A stretch of 64,000 bases of DNA from Bog-257 sp963846715 (GTDB lineage: Bacteria > Acidobacteriota > Terriglobia > Terriglobales > Acidobacteriaceae), in contig CAWJXA010000008.1 of NCBI GenBank assembly GCA_963846715.1, forward strand, positions 813,806 to 877,805, given 5' to 3'. The notes under the pieces are model-generated. The model had not been told where the DNA came from, did no database searches, and was given only the letters and a program-made list of their open reading frames with translations. The position numbers were made by a program, and so were the translations under genes. Shown piece by piece: positions 1 to 8,842 of the stretch (positions within the stretch are counted from its first letter, which is position 1; every line of letters begins with the position of its first letter).

Positions 1-351
1 GGGCGGCTCTTGCGCCAAGTCGAGCGACCACTGTGAGCCTAGCGGCCTGGACTGGTCCCCGGTCAGGACCTAGTGGAGTCGTAGGCTTCGTTCGGATTGC
101 CGGCGTACGATGTGGTTGAACATGGGCGTCCTCCCTTCAGACTCTGCAGCGTGGGCAGGAGCGTCGGGTGAGGCCACTGTCGCGCGCTTCACGTTAGGAT
201 CGCGTGAGGCGGGCGACAGCAGTTACAAATTGCTTCGCTGACAGCGCTACTCGCGGCGATCGAAGATGAGCGGGTTACTTGGAGGCTCTTGGAGATTCAT
301 ATTCCTCGTAAGTAAATAACAAAACGTTTGTCTTGCTGTATCATTTATAGC
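1..351. other. Intergenic leader without a recognisable gene
   Basis: No reading frame here resembles a known protein on either strand. The last 60 bases turn AT-rich toward the operator and start of the regulator gene that follows. Nothing else supportable was seen. Confidence 0.5.
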
Positions 352-368
352 ATACTGGGGTAGGGTAT
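352..368 (+). promoter_or_regulatory. Probable operator of the FrmR/CsoR-type repressor
   Basis: The 17-mer atactggggtagggtat has the AT-flanked G-tract inverted layout (ATAC-N9-GTAT) typical of operators bound by the CsoR/RcnR/FrmR family. It lies 26 bases before the GTG start of the repressor gene, so autoregulation is likely. This rests on pattern similarity and position only. Confidence 0.65.
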
Positions 369-394
369 AAGTAAAAAAAACCGAGGAGCCTTCC

Positions 395-661
395 GTGAAA
401 AAACCCGGCAACGAGCGCGCCAAGCTGCTAAATCGAGTGGCGAGGATTCGAGGGCAGGTGGAGGCGGTCGAGCGTACCTTGGCCGACGAACGCGAAGATT
501 GTGCCGACACTCTCCAGCTCCTGGCCGCCTGCCGCGGGGCCATCAACGGCCTCATGGCAGAAGTTCTCGAGGGCCACATTCGGGACCATATTGCCGGCAG
601 CAAGCCCTCCCGTGAGGTAACGGACGACTTGATCGAGATTGTGCGGGCGTACTTGAAGTGA
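395..661 (+). CDS. FrmR/RcnR/CsoR-family metal- or formaldehyde-sensing repressor
   Basis: An 88-residue all-helical repressor of the DUF156 family. It carries the conserved N-terminal stretch RVARIRGQVEAVER, a single sensing Cys36, and His61 and His65 within the NGLMAEVLEGHI helix, and ends in the FrmR-like IEIVRAYLK. Cys36 plus His61 fits FrmR (formaldehyde) while the extra His65 resembles RcnR/InrS (Ni/Co) sites, so the inducer is unresolved. The GTG start follows the Shine-Dalgarno gagga by 8 bases. No formaldehyde dehydrogenase or metal exporter lies next to it, so the controlled gene may be outside the window or the repressor may act only on itself. Confidence 0.85.
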   Translation: MKKPGNERAKLLNRVARIRGQVEAVERTLADEREDCADTLQLLAACRGAINGLMAEVLEGHIRDHIAGSKPSREVTDDLIEIVRAYLK

Positions 662-1177
662 CCGTGTCTGCTACCGTATCTCGGAAAGCCGGCGTAGTGT
701 CTTAATCTGACGGTAGACAATTGCGATTTGAAATTAGAACACTACCTGCATGGGCAGTGTCTGAGTTTCAATTGTGAGAAGACGATTTGAGGTAGAGCGG
801 GCCTTTCAGGCCCGCGTCCGAAGCGCGAGGAGAATTCGAGTGCCTTCAGGCACGGCACAAGCCCCTTCGCCTGGCGCCTCTCGGGGGCTCCGCCTCAAAG
901 AAGACTGCTTCGACGCGGACCCTTCGGCTGGGCTCAGGGCAAGCTCTAAAGGTCCGCTCTACCGAAATTCATCAATCAAAATTCAAATTAGGACACTACC
1001 GGCATGGGCCAAGGTTTGACAGCCGGTTTGCACCGCTTCTAGAATCTGAAGTGGGCTGGACGCGGTCACGTCCGGCCTTTCGTGTGAACGGGGCACCCTG
1101 TACGATTTTACTGGTGCTTGACGGCGTGGCAGTCTTCGCCGCTCCCTCGGCAGCCTCTTCGACAAGTCCGACCGTTT
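662..1177. repeat. Intergenic repeat block: 29-bp direct repeats around a palindromic element
   Basis: Two 29-base direct repeats (728-756 and 982-1010) match at 25 of 29 positions and share the core cactacc.gcatgggc. Between them at 797-815 is the palindrome gcgggcctttcaggcccgc, a member of the dispersed family also found near 6.7, 6.9, 9.2 and 45.0 kb. The short reading frames across it have no homologue-like features. No gene is called. Confidence 0.6.
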
Positions 1178-1254
1178 GGCGGTGTAGCTCAGGTGGTTAG
1201 AGCGACGGTCTCATAATCCGTAGGTCGTAGGTTCGAGTCCTACCGCCGCCACCA
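1178..1254 (+). tRNA. tRNA-Met (CAT)
   Basis: A 77-base cloverleaf with an encoded CCA end. The acceptor stem GGCGGTG pairs with CGCCGCC, including one G-T pair. The D-arm begins tagctcag, the anticodon loop is CTCATAA (anticodon CAT) and the T-arm is GTAGG-TTCGAGT-CCTAC. Overall it resembles elongator tRNA-Met. A CAT anticodon could also be lysidine-modified tRNA-Ile2, but the body matches elongator Met better. The anticodon stem has one apparent T-T mismatch at the loop-closing pair. Confidence 0.93.
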
Positions 1255-1298
1255 ACAAATCAGCTTCGACCGGGTTTTGGCCCCCTATCGAGATCGTC

Positions 1299-1772
1299 TC
1301 ATTTCAACCGTCTAGCTGCGATCAGGTAATCCACGCTGAATTTCCCTGGGCCAGAACAGATGAGCCAGGCAAAAAAGAGCACGTAAAGGGCTTCCGGAAG
1401 ATAAAGGAAATTGTCCAGCCAGTTGAGAGGTGAAACCCCTTTGGGCATGGCAGAGAGCTTCGTGGTGAGGATCGCAACCAACATATCGCCCAGCAAAGCA
1501 AGCGAGGCCAGGCTTGACAGGAGCCCCACAATCAGCAGACAGCCGGCACCGAATTCCACAGTCGAGACGAAGTAGGTCATCAGCCGCGGAAGCGGAACCT
1601 TGGCCGCAACCAGGGTCTCGTACATGGCTTGAGTCCGGCTGGCGACAAACAGCTTGTTGCCTCCGGAGATTGCGAAAAACAACCCTAAGGCAATCCTTAC
1701 TAGCAAGATCGCGTATTGTTCCAGATTCGCGTTTCCCAGCAGCCCAAACCGAATTAGGCGTTCCCACTCCAT
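1299..1772 (-). CDS. DoxX family membrane protein
   Basis: A 157-residue protein with about four transmembrane helices, in the DoxX layout: an early helix with the segment RIALGLFFAISGGNKL, a conserved helix with TVEFGAGCLLIVG, then two more helices. DoxX proteins are small inner-membrane proteins found beside oxidoreductases, of uncertain biochemical role. The ATG follows a strong GAGGAGG ribosome-binding site. It stands alone between the tRNA and a tRNA remnant, so context does not narrow its function. Confidence 0.8.
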   Translation of the reverse strand: MEWERLIRFGLLGNANLEQYAILLVRIALGLFFAISGGNKLFVASRTQAMYETLVAAKVPLPRLMTYFVSTVEFGAGCLLIVGLLSSLASLALLGDMLVAILTTKLSAMPKGVSPLNWLDNFLYLPEALYVLFFAWLICSGPGKFSVDYLIAARRLK

Positions 1773-2091
1773 CGTCCGCCTCCTCGAATGCTCGTCCGGT
1801 CGTCACTCCGGAGGAATCATATTCCCTTCGTGAGAGGCTTGCTCGCCCGATTACTTCCTGCCGGCTACTCAACCGGAACCTGATCGAGATTTCCGCAAGC
1901 CGCTTCCAGATGCCTTCCCAATTATCTGCGGAACTGTCATCGTATGCGGGCCTACTCCACTTTGACTTGCCAGCAGATGGGGATATTGGGGGCCGGCGTC
2001 TTTCACTGATTGCCGGACACGGCCACACCCTATACGATATCGGCGGCTGCCTTTGAAGCGAAGAAATGCTGCGGAACCGGGTACATCGATA
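1773..2091. other. Intergenic, no gene recognised
   Basis: The open frames here are continuations of frames opposite the DoxX gene and show no domain-like features. Apart from the tRNA fragment at its right edge I see nothing supportable. Confidence 0.45.
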
Positions 2092-2129
2092 TCCCCAGGT
2101 CGCTGGTTCGAGTCCAGCCGCCGCCACTA
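2092..2129 (+). pseudogene. 3' half of a degraded tRNA gene
   Basis: The T-arm GCTGG-TTCGAGT-CCAGC followed by CGCCGCC matches the T-arm and acceptor 3' strand of the tRNA-Met about 880 bases upstream, except that both sides of the T-stem differ in a compensating way (GTAGG/CCTAC versus GCTGG/CCAGC). The encoded end reads ACT rather than ACCA. No convincing D-arm or anticodon arm precedes it, so it looks like the remnant of a second tRNA gene and not a functional one. Confidence 0.5.
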
Positions 2130-2251
2130 GTATCCAGTGAAGCCAGGAGGATCACACTTACTGGATTCTGCTAGTTGAGGGTGTGGTCACATCCATTACT
2201 CCTTCACCGTCGTCGCTTGAGTAAGGTGGGTAGTCAATCTGCGCCTGCCGG

Positions 2252-4606
2252 CTACCTGCGCCGGCCTCCTCCCATCCTCCCGCCGCCCATCCTGGCGCCA
2301 CCCATGGAGTTAAAGTTCTGACTGCGTTGCGCGCCCTGATTGCGCATCTGCTGCTGGCGCTGGAGATTGGCATCCGGCTTGGTCGCGGATTGCCAGCCGT
2401 TGCCGCTGTTGCTCGACCAATTGCCGCTGTCCCGGTTGTAGCGGTAGACCGTGCCATCCTTTCCGGCGTAGACGTTGTTTTTTCCTGCCGCTATTCCCGC
2501 GTTCGTGTTGGTGTTGTAGGCGAAGCCGCCGCGTCCTGCCGTGCCTTGGCCGCTATAGATGTTGCCGGCGTATCCTGCTCCGCCGCCGGCGACGATGCCC
2601 GTGTTCGGGTTATAGGTCGCGCCGCCGCGATAGCCGGCAGTGTTCCCGGTATAGATGTTGGTGTTGGTGCCGCGGCCGGCGACCGTGGTCCTGCCCGTCT
2701 GCGTGTTGTGGTAGGCGCCGCGGCTGGCGGCCCCATAGTTGCCGGTGTAGGGATTGGCCCATGCCGCCGCAGTGCGCGAGTACGCGGTGTTACCCCACAC
2801 TCCATACACATTGCTGACGGCTGCGCCGCCCCACGCACCCCACCCGTAATACGGATACCAACCGTACCCGTAATATCCCATCGGGCCCCACCATGGGTAA
2901 TACCACGGATAGTAGCCATATCCGTAGCCAAAACCGAAGCTCCACCCGGAAACGGTGCTGTAGGTAAATCCAGCTCCCACACCGTACGTATAGGGCCAGC
3001 CATACCACATTGTGGAAGTGATGTATGGCGGGTAGTACCATCCCGTTCCGTAGACCACCGTCGTGGTGCTGGCGGAGACGACGGTGCCATAGTAACCGGG
3101 CGTGTAGCCGGCGTAGACCACCTCGGGTGTAGAACCGTAGACCTTCACGTAGGTAACGTAATACAGAGGCGAACTCGGCGGAATCGTGTAGATCTCGGCC
3201 GGAACAGTGTCTGCCACACTCCACGGACCTTGCGGAGTCGGCGCCTTGAACCACACCCCAGCTTCGACGCAATAATAGTTGTTATCCGACACCTTGATGA
3301 CGGCAGCGCTCGTGTTCTTCGCGTAGGTCATCGAGGTACCTTCGATCGGCACGAAGGTCGCCTCGCCGCCGTACTGTACCGTCAGTTTCGCCTCCGAGCG
3401 GGTGATGGTCGCTGTCTGTGGAATTGAGTTGGCGATCAATGCCTCTTTCGATTCCGGTGTACCCGGAACCGACGCCAGTACGGTTGCCTTTGGACTGTCT
3501 TGCGGAATCTTGGCGAAATCAGCCGGAAAATCCGTTGTGCTCACGAACGTCCACGGCCCGTTAAACGAGGCACCTTTAAACCAGCGGCCCGAGATCAGGA
3601 CGTAGTATTCGCCGTTCAAGCGGAACAAATTACCATTGGTGTTTTCAACGTATTCCAGGCCAGTGCCGGGAATTGGCTTGAATTGCGGCTCGCCTTTGGT
3701 TTCGATCAGCTCCGTAGGTCCGAAAGCAACATACACCGCCGGGATTTCAGCCTTCTTGCCGGCTTCTTTAAGCGACGTCTGCGGTTTCTGCTGCTCGCCC
3801 CCCGGAGTCTGCCCCTGAGCTTGATTGACGACATACTCTTCCGCCTTCTTCATGTCGTCGGGTAGTTTGTTCGCATAGGTCCACGGACCTTCGAGTTCCT
3901 TGGCTTGCAGCCACCAATCCTGCACCCGCAGATAGTAGGTTTTCTTATCCGTCTCAAACAACAGGACGGCCCTCGTGTTGATCATCCGCTGAAGCTTGGT
4001 ACCTTCTATATCCCGGAGCTGCGGCGTGCCGTCGATCAGCACCAGCAGCGACGGTTTCATTGCGAGGATGATCTTGGGGGGATCGTTCTTGACCTCGACT
4101 CCCTGGATCGGCTCGCCGGTCGCTTCCAGCGCAGCTTCCAGCCGGTCGAGTGAGATGGTCCTGGTCACGGTCGGCAGCTTTTTCTCCAGCAACGCTGTTA
4201 GCTCTGTCTCTTTCTCGGGCGCCACCGGGAATTTCACTTTGGTCAGCTGGACCTGGTCAAGCGTTACCAGGCGGTTGATTTTGTCGACTTCGGTACGCGC
4301 ATTGAACCAGATGACCCCGTAGTTGGACCCTTCATCTTGCCCTGTTTTCAACTCGACTGCAGAGTACAGGTCAACGCGGTTGCCATCCCACTTTTCCACC
4401 TGTGGCTGATAAATGAGAAACTTATCAGTCCCACTGGTTATTGTGCGAGGCCAGTTGGCTTCAGCGGCCTTGGCCTTTTCGGTGGTGGCCTTTTGCGCGC
4501 TGGGCGCATTAGGCAGGGCCTGGCCCAGAAGCGAAGTAGAGTGTCCTAACGCGACCAGCAATGACGCCAGCAAGACGCGCTGCACTGAAAGCACAAACCT
4601 CGACAA
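2252..4606 (-). CDS. Large secreted GPW-repeat protein with Tyr/Gly-rich tail (carbohydrate-binding V/XII-like)
   Basis: About 784 residues if started at the TTG at 4606, which follows TTGGAGG with good spacing; the upstream extension lacks a signal sequence. A signal peptide (LLASLLVALGHS, likely cleavage near LLGQA) leads to an N-terminal domain of unknown type. Three modules follow, each with an aromatic pair and GPW: ELEGPWTYA, SFNGPWTFV and TPQGPWSVA. Their WFK...GPW pattern recalls carbohydrate-binding family V/XII modules. The last ~250 residues are Tyr/Gly/Trp-rich and then Asn/Gly/Thr-rich with short YxGN-type repeats, ending in Met/Gly/Arg. Such proteins are frequent in Acidobacteria. 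An envelope or extracellular binding role is inference; no catalytic motif was seen. Confidence 0.6.
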   Translation of the reverse strand: MSRFVLSVQRVLLASLLVALGHSTSLLGQALPNAPSAQKATTEKAKAAEANWPRTITSGTDKFLIYQPQVEKWDGNRVDLYSAVELKTGQDEGSNYGVIWFNARTEVDKINRLVTLDQVQLTKVKFPVAPEKETELTALLEKKLPTVTRTISLDRLEAALEATGEPIQGVEVKNDPPKIILAMKPSLLVLIDGTPQLRDIEGTKLQRMINTRAVLLFETDKKTYYLRVQDWWLQAKELEGPWTYANKLPDDMKKAEEYVVNQAQGQTPGGEQQKPQTSLKEAGKKAEIPAVYVAFGPTELIETKGEPQFKPIPGTGLEYVENTNGNLFRLNGEYYVLISGRWFKGASFNGPWTFVSTTDFPADFAKIPQDSPKATVLASVPGTPESKEALIANSIPQTATITRSEAKLTVQYGGEATFVPIEGTSMTYAKNTSAAVIKVSDNNYYCVEAGVWFKAPTPQGPWSVADTVPAEIYTIPPSSPLYYVTYVKVYGSTPEVVYAGYTPGYYGTVVSASTTTVVYGTGWYYPPYITSTMWYGWPYTYGVGAGFTYSTVSGWSFGFGYGYGYYPWYYPWWGPMGYYGYGWYPYYGWGAWGGAAVSNVYGVWGNTAYSRTAAAWANPYTGNYGAASRGAYHNTQTGRTTVAGRGTNTNIYTGNTAGYRGGATYNPNTGIVAGGGAGYAGNIYSGQGTAGRGGFAYNTNTNAGIAAGKNNVYAGKDGTVYRYNRDSGNWSSNSGNGWQSATKPDANLQRQQQMRNQGAQRSQNFNSMGGARMGGGRMGGGRRR

Positions 4607-4875
4607 GAAAACCTCCAAGGTGCGGAACTCCGCAGGAACCTTCCAATAAATTTCCAATTCAAGTAACTCAGAACAGACTATCTTCGAGCGTACCTGCTTT
4701 GGCGCACCACTGGAGAAATCCCCAGGTGCCAAGAAGGAATTAAGTTGCTAGCATGCTGAGTTAATGACTCCTTAATAATAACCGTCCGGATGGCCTTATC
4801 CCCGATTGTGCTGGGGCAGGCTACTCGGTCATACCATGGTGGCGACGAGGAGCAGCGAAGATCAGGGGGAAATAG

Positions 4876-6597
4876 TTGTCAACCAACGGTCAACGGCGAG
4901 GCTACAGCCCAATTCCGGGTTGGCTGTCCGGCTACCGGAAAGACTGGCTGCGGCCCGATATTTTGGCTGGCCTCACTACTGCGGCCGTGGTGATTCCGAA
5001 GGCGATGGCCTATGCCACCATCGCGGGACTGCCGGTACAAGTCGGGCTCTACACTGCTTTCTTGCCCATGGTGATCTACGCGGTGCTGGGGACTTCCCGC
5101 GTGCTCAGCGTGAGCACCACCACGACTCTTGCTATTCTCACCGCCGCCGAGCTCGGGGAAGTTGTTCCAGGAGGCGATCCGGCAGCGCTTCTGCGAGCTG
5201 CGGCGATGCTGACGCTGTTGGTGGGCGCCATGCTGGTACTGGCGTCCGTGCTGCGGCTGGGCTTTATCGCCAACTTCATTTCGGAGCCGGTGCTGATCGG
5301 GTTCAAGGCCGGGATCGGGCTGGTCATTGTGCTCGACCAGGTTCCCAAGATCCTCGGCATCCACTTTCCCAGGGAGTCCTTCCTGCACAACTTGCTTGCC
5401 ATCGTCCACGGCATTCCCGAGGCGTCTCTGCCAACCGTAGCCGTGGGAATCTTCATGATCGCGCTGCTGGTCGGAATGGAGCGGCTTGCACCGCGAGCGC
5501 CTGCTCCGCTGATCGCCGTGGCGGCTGGGATCATTAGTGCGGGCCTCCTCGGTCTCCAGGCTCATGGCGTGGAGCTTGTCGGCCACATTCCCAAAGGACT
5601 GCCGTCCCTCACGATGCCCGAGTTCGCGCTCGCTGCGCGGCTCTGGCCCGGGGCCCTGGGTATTGCGCTGATGAGCTTCACCGAGACCATCGCTGCAGGA
5701 CGGGCCTTCGCCAAGCGTGAGGAACCACCTCCCCGTGCCAACCTGGAATTGCTGGCGACGGGACTGGCGAATGCGGGAGGCGCTTTCCTGGGGGCCATGC
5801 CTGCCGGTGGTGGGACCACCCAGACTGCTGTCAATAGCCTTGCGGGAGCTCGCACTCAGCTGGCAGAGATCGTGACCGCCGGCATCGCCCTCGTAACCAT
5901 GCTTTTCCTCTCGCCCCTCATCGCCATGATGCCTCAAGCTACTCTGGCGGCCGTAGTCATCGTCTACTCGATCGGGTTGATCCGTCCTGTCGAGTTCCGC
6001 GACATCCTTAGTGTGCGCCGGACGGAGTTCGTTTGGGCCCTCACCGCTTTTGCCGGAGTGGTGCTGCTGGGGACCTTGAAGGGGATCATCGTTGCTATTG
6101 CAGTGTCGCTGGTGGCTCTGGCGTATCAAACAGCGGATCCGCCAGTCTATGTGCTGCGACGTAAGCCAGGAACCAACGTATTTCGGCCACGCTCCAACGA
6201 TAATCCCGAGGACGAAGATTTTCCCGGCCTCTTATTGCTGCACTTGGAGGGTCGGATCTTCTTCGCCAATGCTGCGCACATCGGAGAGAAGATAAAACCA
6301 TTGGTTGCGCAGGCGAACCCGAAAGTGGTGGTGCTGGACCTCAGCGGCGTACCCGATCTGGAGTACACCGCGCTGAAGATGATGACCGAAGCCGAGAATA
6401 GACAGCGCGAGCGTGGCGTATTGCTGTGGCTGGTGGGACTTAACCCGCATGTGCTGACCATGGTCCAGCGATCATCGCTGGGCAAGACCCTCGGGCGTGA
6501 AGCGATGCATTTTAATCTGGAGATGGCCGTCGCCAAATACCTGGCAATCTCCGCGACAGCCGGCATCCGCGACGACGATACGCCGGGCACTCCCTAA
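4876..6597 (+). CDS. SulP family inorganic anion transporter with C-terminal STAS domain
   Basis: 573 residues. The first ~430 form the SulP/SLC26 membrane core (10-14 helices), starting with GWLSGYRKDWLRPDILAG and the signature VIPKAMAYATIAGLP. A cytoplasmic STAS domain (about residues 440-555) holds VVVLDLSGVPDLEYTALKMM. Family members move sulfate, bicarbonate or other anions by proton or sodium coupling; the substrate cannot be read from sequence. The TTG start at 4876 follows a ggggga ribosome-binding site. The gene is divergent from the GPW-repeat gene and probably monocistronic. Confidence 0.9.
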   Translation: MSTNGQRRGYSPIPGWLSGYRKDWLRPDILAGLTTAAVVIPKAMAYATIAGLPVQVGLYTAFLPMVIYAVLGTSRVLSVSTTTTLAILTAAELGEVVPGGDPAALLRAAAMLTLLVGAMLVLASVLRLGFIANFISEPVLIGFKAGIGLVIVLDQVPKILGIHFPRESFLHNLLAIVHGIPEASLPTVAVGIFMIALLVGMERLAPRAPAPLIAVAAGIISAGLLGLQAHGVELVGHIPKGLPSLTMPEFALAARLWPGALGIALMSFTETIAAGRAFAKREEPPPRANLELLATGLANAGGAFLGAMPAGGGTTQTAVNSLAGARTQLAEIVTAGIALVTMLFLSPLIAMMPQATLAAVVIVYSIGLIRPVEFRDILSVRRTEFVWALTAFAGVVLLGTLKGIIVAIAVSLVALAYQTADPPVYVLRRKPGTNVFRPRSNDNPEDEDFPGLLLLHLEGRIFFANAAHIGEKIKPLVAQANPKVVVLDLSGVPDLEYTALKMMTEAENRQRERGVLLWLVGLNPHVLTMVQRSSLGKTLGREAMHFNLEMAVAKYLAISATAGIRDDDTPGTP

Positions 6598-7104
6598 AAA
6601 TGCAAGCGGCAGGGTCCCTTTTGAGTTAGAACGATTCTGCATTGGCTGTGCCCGTTTTGAAAGGGCACGCCTTCATAGGCCGCTGAAAAACTACCCCTGA
6701 CAACAGCCCGGGTAGTGCGGGCCTTCCAGACCCGCGTTCACCGGGTCTTGTGAAGAGGGCTTTAGCCCCTGAGGTGCCTCGTCTAAAGCCTCTAAAATAG
6801 CCTCTTTTATGCAATGTCCCCAGGCCTAAAGGCCGTTTCACGGTACTCGCTTGACGCGGCGCTGAAGCGCCGCACTACCCGAACTCGCTCCGGAGAGGAC
6901 TTTTTCAGCAGCCTCTTCAGACGTGCCGAAAAGCCAGCGGGAAGTAACCGGTTTAGCCGCTGAGGGGCGTACCGCAGGGCCTTAAAGGCCGAGTTGTTGG
7001 GGGCGCGAACCGGCGCGGCTGAAGCCGTGCCCTTTCAGGGCGGTTACTGCAACTCAAAAATTTCTTTATGGTGCTGTCGGATTGAGGGCGTGACTTGCCA
7101 TCAC
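6598..7104. repeat. Intergenic cluster of dispersed palindromic repeats
   Basis: The stretch holds several copies of the window's palindromic repeat family: gggtagtgcgggccttcc followed by acccgcgtt (about 6711-6737), ggctttagcccctgagg (about 6758), and gcgctgaagcgccgcactac at about 6860-6880. The mirrored orientations suggest paired REP-like units. No coding sequence is supportable here. Confidence 0.6.
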
Positions 7105-8364
7105 TCAACCCTCGAGATTGACCTTCACCATTTTCTTCCCAGCTCTTAACGTAAACTCCGACCCCACCTTCACGGCGATCACGAGTTCCGTCTTGAGCTC
7201 ACCGTCGACCTTCACGGCGTTCTGCTTCACTTTGCGCAGACCGTCGGTAACCGACGTAGCCAGCCCAGTACGCGCCAGAAGTTTGTCGAGCTTCACTTGC
7301 ACATGACCGTCCGTGGTAGACGCATGGGGCGCAGCAACTTCCTCGAAGCGTACCGAGATCACCGGCAAGTCCTCAGGAGTCCCCTTATCATGGAAAATTG
7401 TAATCCAATCCTTCGCAGCCTTCTTGGCTTCCGCGGTGGAATGAAAATCAGCAACGATTCGCTCAGCCAAGAAATGCTTGTAGTTGATCGGATGCTCTTG
7501 GCCGGTGACGACGTTCTCCTTCATGCGGTCAATCTCACTCACACTCACGTCGGTGACCAGTTCGTAATAGCGCCACATCAACTCATCAGAGATGGACATG
7601 ACCTTGCCGTACATTTCCTGGGGCGCTTCCGTAATGCCGATGTAATTGCCGTATGACTTCGACATTTTCTGAACGCCATCGGTGCCTTCCAGCAGCGGTG
7701 TGGTCAGCACGATCTGCGGAGGCTGTCCGTAATGGCGTTGCAGCTCGCGTCCCATCAGCAAGTTGAACTTCTGATCGGTGCCGCCAAGTTCGACATCGCC
7801 CTCAAGAGCCACCGAGTCATAGCCCTGTGCGATGGGATAAAGCAGTTCGTGCATGGCGATCGGCTTCTCTTCGTCAAAGCGCTTGTGGAAGTCTTCGCGC
7901 TCCAGCATCTGCGAAACGGTGAACTTCGCCGCCAATCGGATAAAGCCTTCGAACCCAAGTTTACCCAGCCACTCGCTGTTGAAACGCACTTCGGTCTTGT
8001 CGCGGTCGAGGATCTTGAAGACTTGTGCCTTATAAGTCTCGGCATTCTGGTCGATTTGCTCTCGCGTGAGCGGCGGACGCGTGGCTGAGCGGCCGGTGGG
8101 ATCACCGATGAGCCCGGTGAAATCGCCGATGAGGAAAATGACGGTGTGGCCCATGTCCTGAAAGTGTTTCAGTTTGCGCATCAGCACGGTATGGCCGAGG
8201 TGCAAGTCCGGCGCAGTGGGATCGAAACCGGCCTTCACCCGCATGGGCTTGCCGGTGGCGAGAGATTTCTCGATGCGCTCTCGCAAGTCGCTCTCGCGAA
8301 TGATTTCCGCTGCGCCCTTGCGCAGGTAAGCGAGTTGCTCGTCAAGCGGAGGAAATGAGGGCAT
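7105..8364 (-). CDS. tyrS: Tyrosyl-tRNA synthetase
   Basis: 419 residues, the usual length for bacterial TyrRS. It attaches tyrosine to tRNA-Tyr. The class I signatures are present: HLGHT near residue 55 (HIGH motif) and KMSKS near residue 230, separated by the Rossmann core with GDFTGLIGDPTGRS. A C-terminal S4-like RNA-binding domain follows (LARTGLATSVTDGLRKVKQN). The sequence is intact and starts at ATG. It lies alone between repeat-rich spacers. Confidence 0.97.
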   Translation of the reverse strand: MPSFPPLDEQLAYLRKGAAEIIRESDLRERIEKSLATGKPMRVKAGFDPTAPDLHLGHTVLMRKLKHFQDMGHTVIFLIGDFTGLIGDPTGRSATRPPLTREQIDQNAETYKAQVFKILDRDKTEVRFNSEWLGKLGFEGFIRLAAKFTVSQMLEREDFHKRFDEEKPIAMHELLYPIAQGYDSVALEGDVELGGTDQKFNLLMGRELQRHYGQPPQIVLTTPLLEGTDGVQKMSKSYGNYIGITEAPQEMYGKVMSISDELMWRYYELVTDVSVSEIDRMKENVVTGQEHPINYKHFLAERIVADFHSTAEAKKAAKDWITIFHDKGTPEDLPVISVRFEEVAAPHASTTDGHVQVKLDKLLARTGLATSVTDGLRKVKQNAVKVDGELKTELVIAVKVGSEFTLRAGKKMVKVNLEG

Positions 8365-8430
8365 AAAGATTGATTATAGCCAGAAGCAGTCGGCATTCGG
8401 CACGTAGCACTCCTGCTCTACAATCAAAAC

Positions 8431-8688
8431 ATGTTCGCGCGCAAGGTCCGCGTCGAATACGAAGAAACGGCCAGCGGCATGCCTGTCCGCTGAAGTGGCT
8501 GGACAGCTTCAGCATGCGCAACTTCACCAACGATCAGGTGTTCGACGATACGATCCCTGTCGGGCGACGGCGCGATGGAGATCGGCACGCGCGTTCCCCT
8601 GAATCGCCTGCAGACCGCGATGGAAGACTGGTTCCGGCGCAAGAGCTACCTGCCGAACGGTGCGACGCTGATTGTGGAAGAGGAGTGA
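8431..8688 (+). pseudogene. Small hypothetical gene broken by two frame changes
   Basis: Reading MFARKVRVEYEETASGM from the ATG meets a stop almost at once, but the other frames continue as LDSFSMRNFTNDQVFDDTIPV and then MEIGTRVPLNRLQTAMEDWF, ending LIVEEE at 8688. Joined, they would give an acidic protein of about 85 residues that I do not recognise. Two single-base changes within 150 bases mean either a decayed gene or sequencing indels. Confidence 0.4.
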
Positions 8689-8842
8689 GACTCGGTGAAC
8701 ATCCGTGCAGTCAGTAATGGTGCGAACGCAGATCCTCGACTCCGCTTCGCTCCGCTCGTGATGACAGTGGGATTGGAAAGGTTGATTCGGCTGAGCAGCT
8801 GACAGCAGACTTCTATGGGAACTCGGATATTTTTCTTCGCTG

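Noticed and set aside
774..1019. An 81-codon plus-strand open frame
   Set aside because: It runs over the palindromic element and direct repeats, has no ribosome-binding site and resembles no protein.
1222..2129. An integrated element bounded by tRNA-derived attachment sites
   Set aside because: The two tRNA 3' ends differ by compensatory changes and there is no integrase between them, so they are better explained as two different tRNA genes.
4879..6129. A 416-codon minus-strand open frame opposite the SulP transporter
   Set aside because: It is the antisense shadow of a clearly recognisable transporter and is rich in Gln, Arg and His without domain features.
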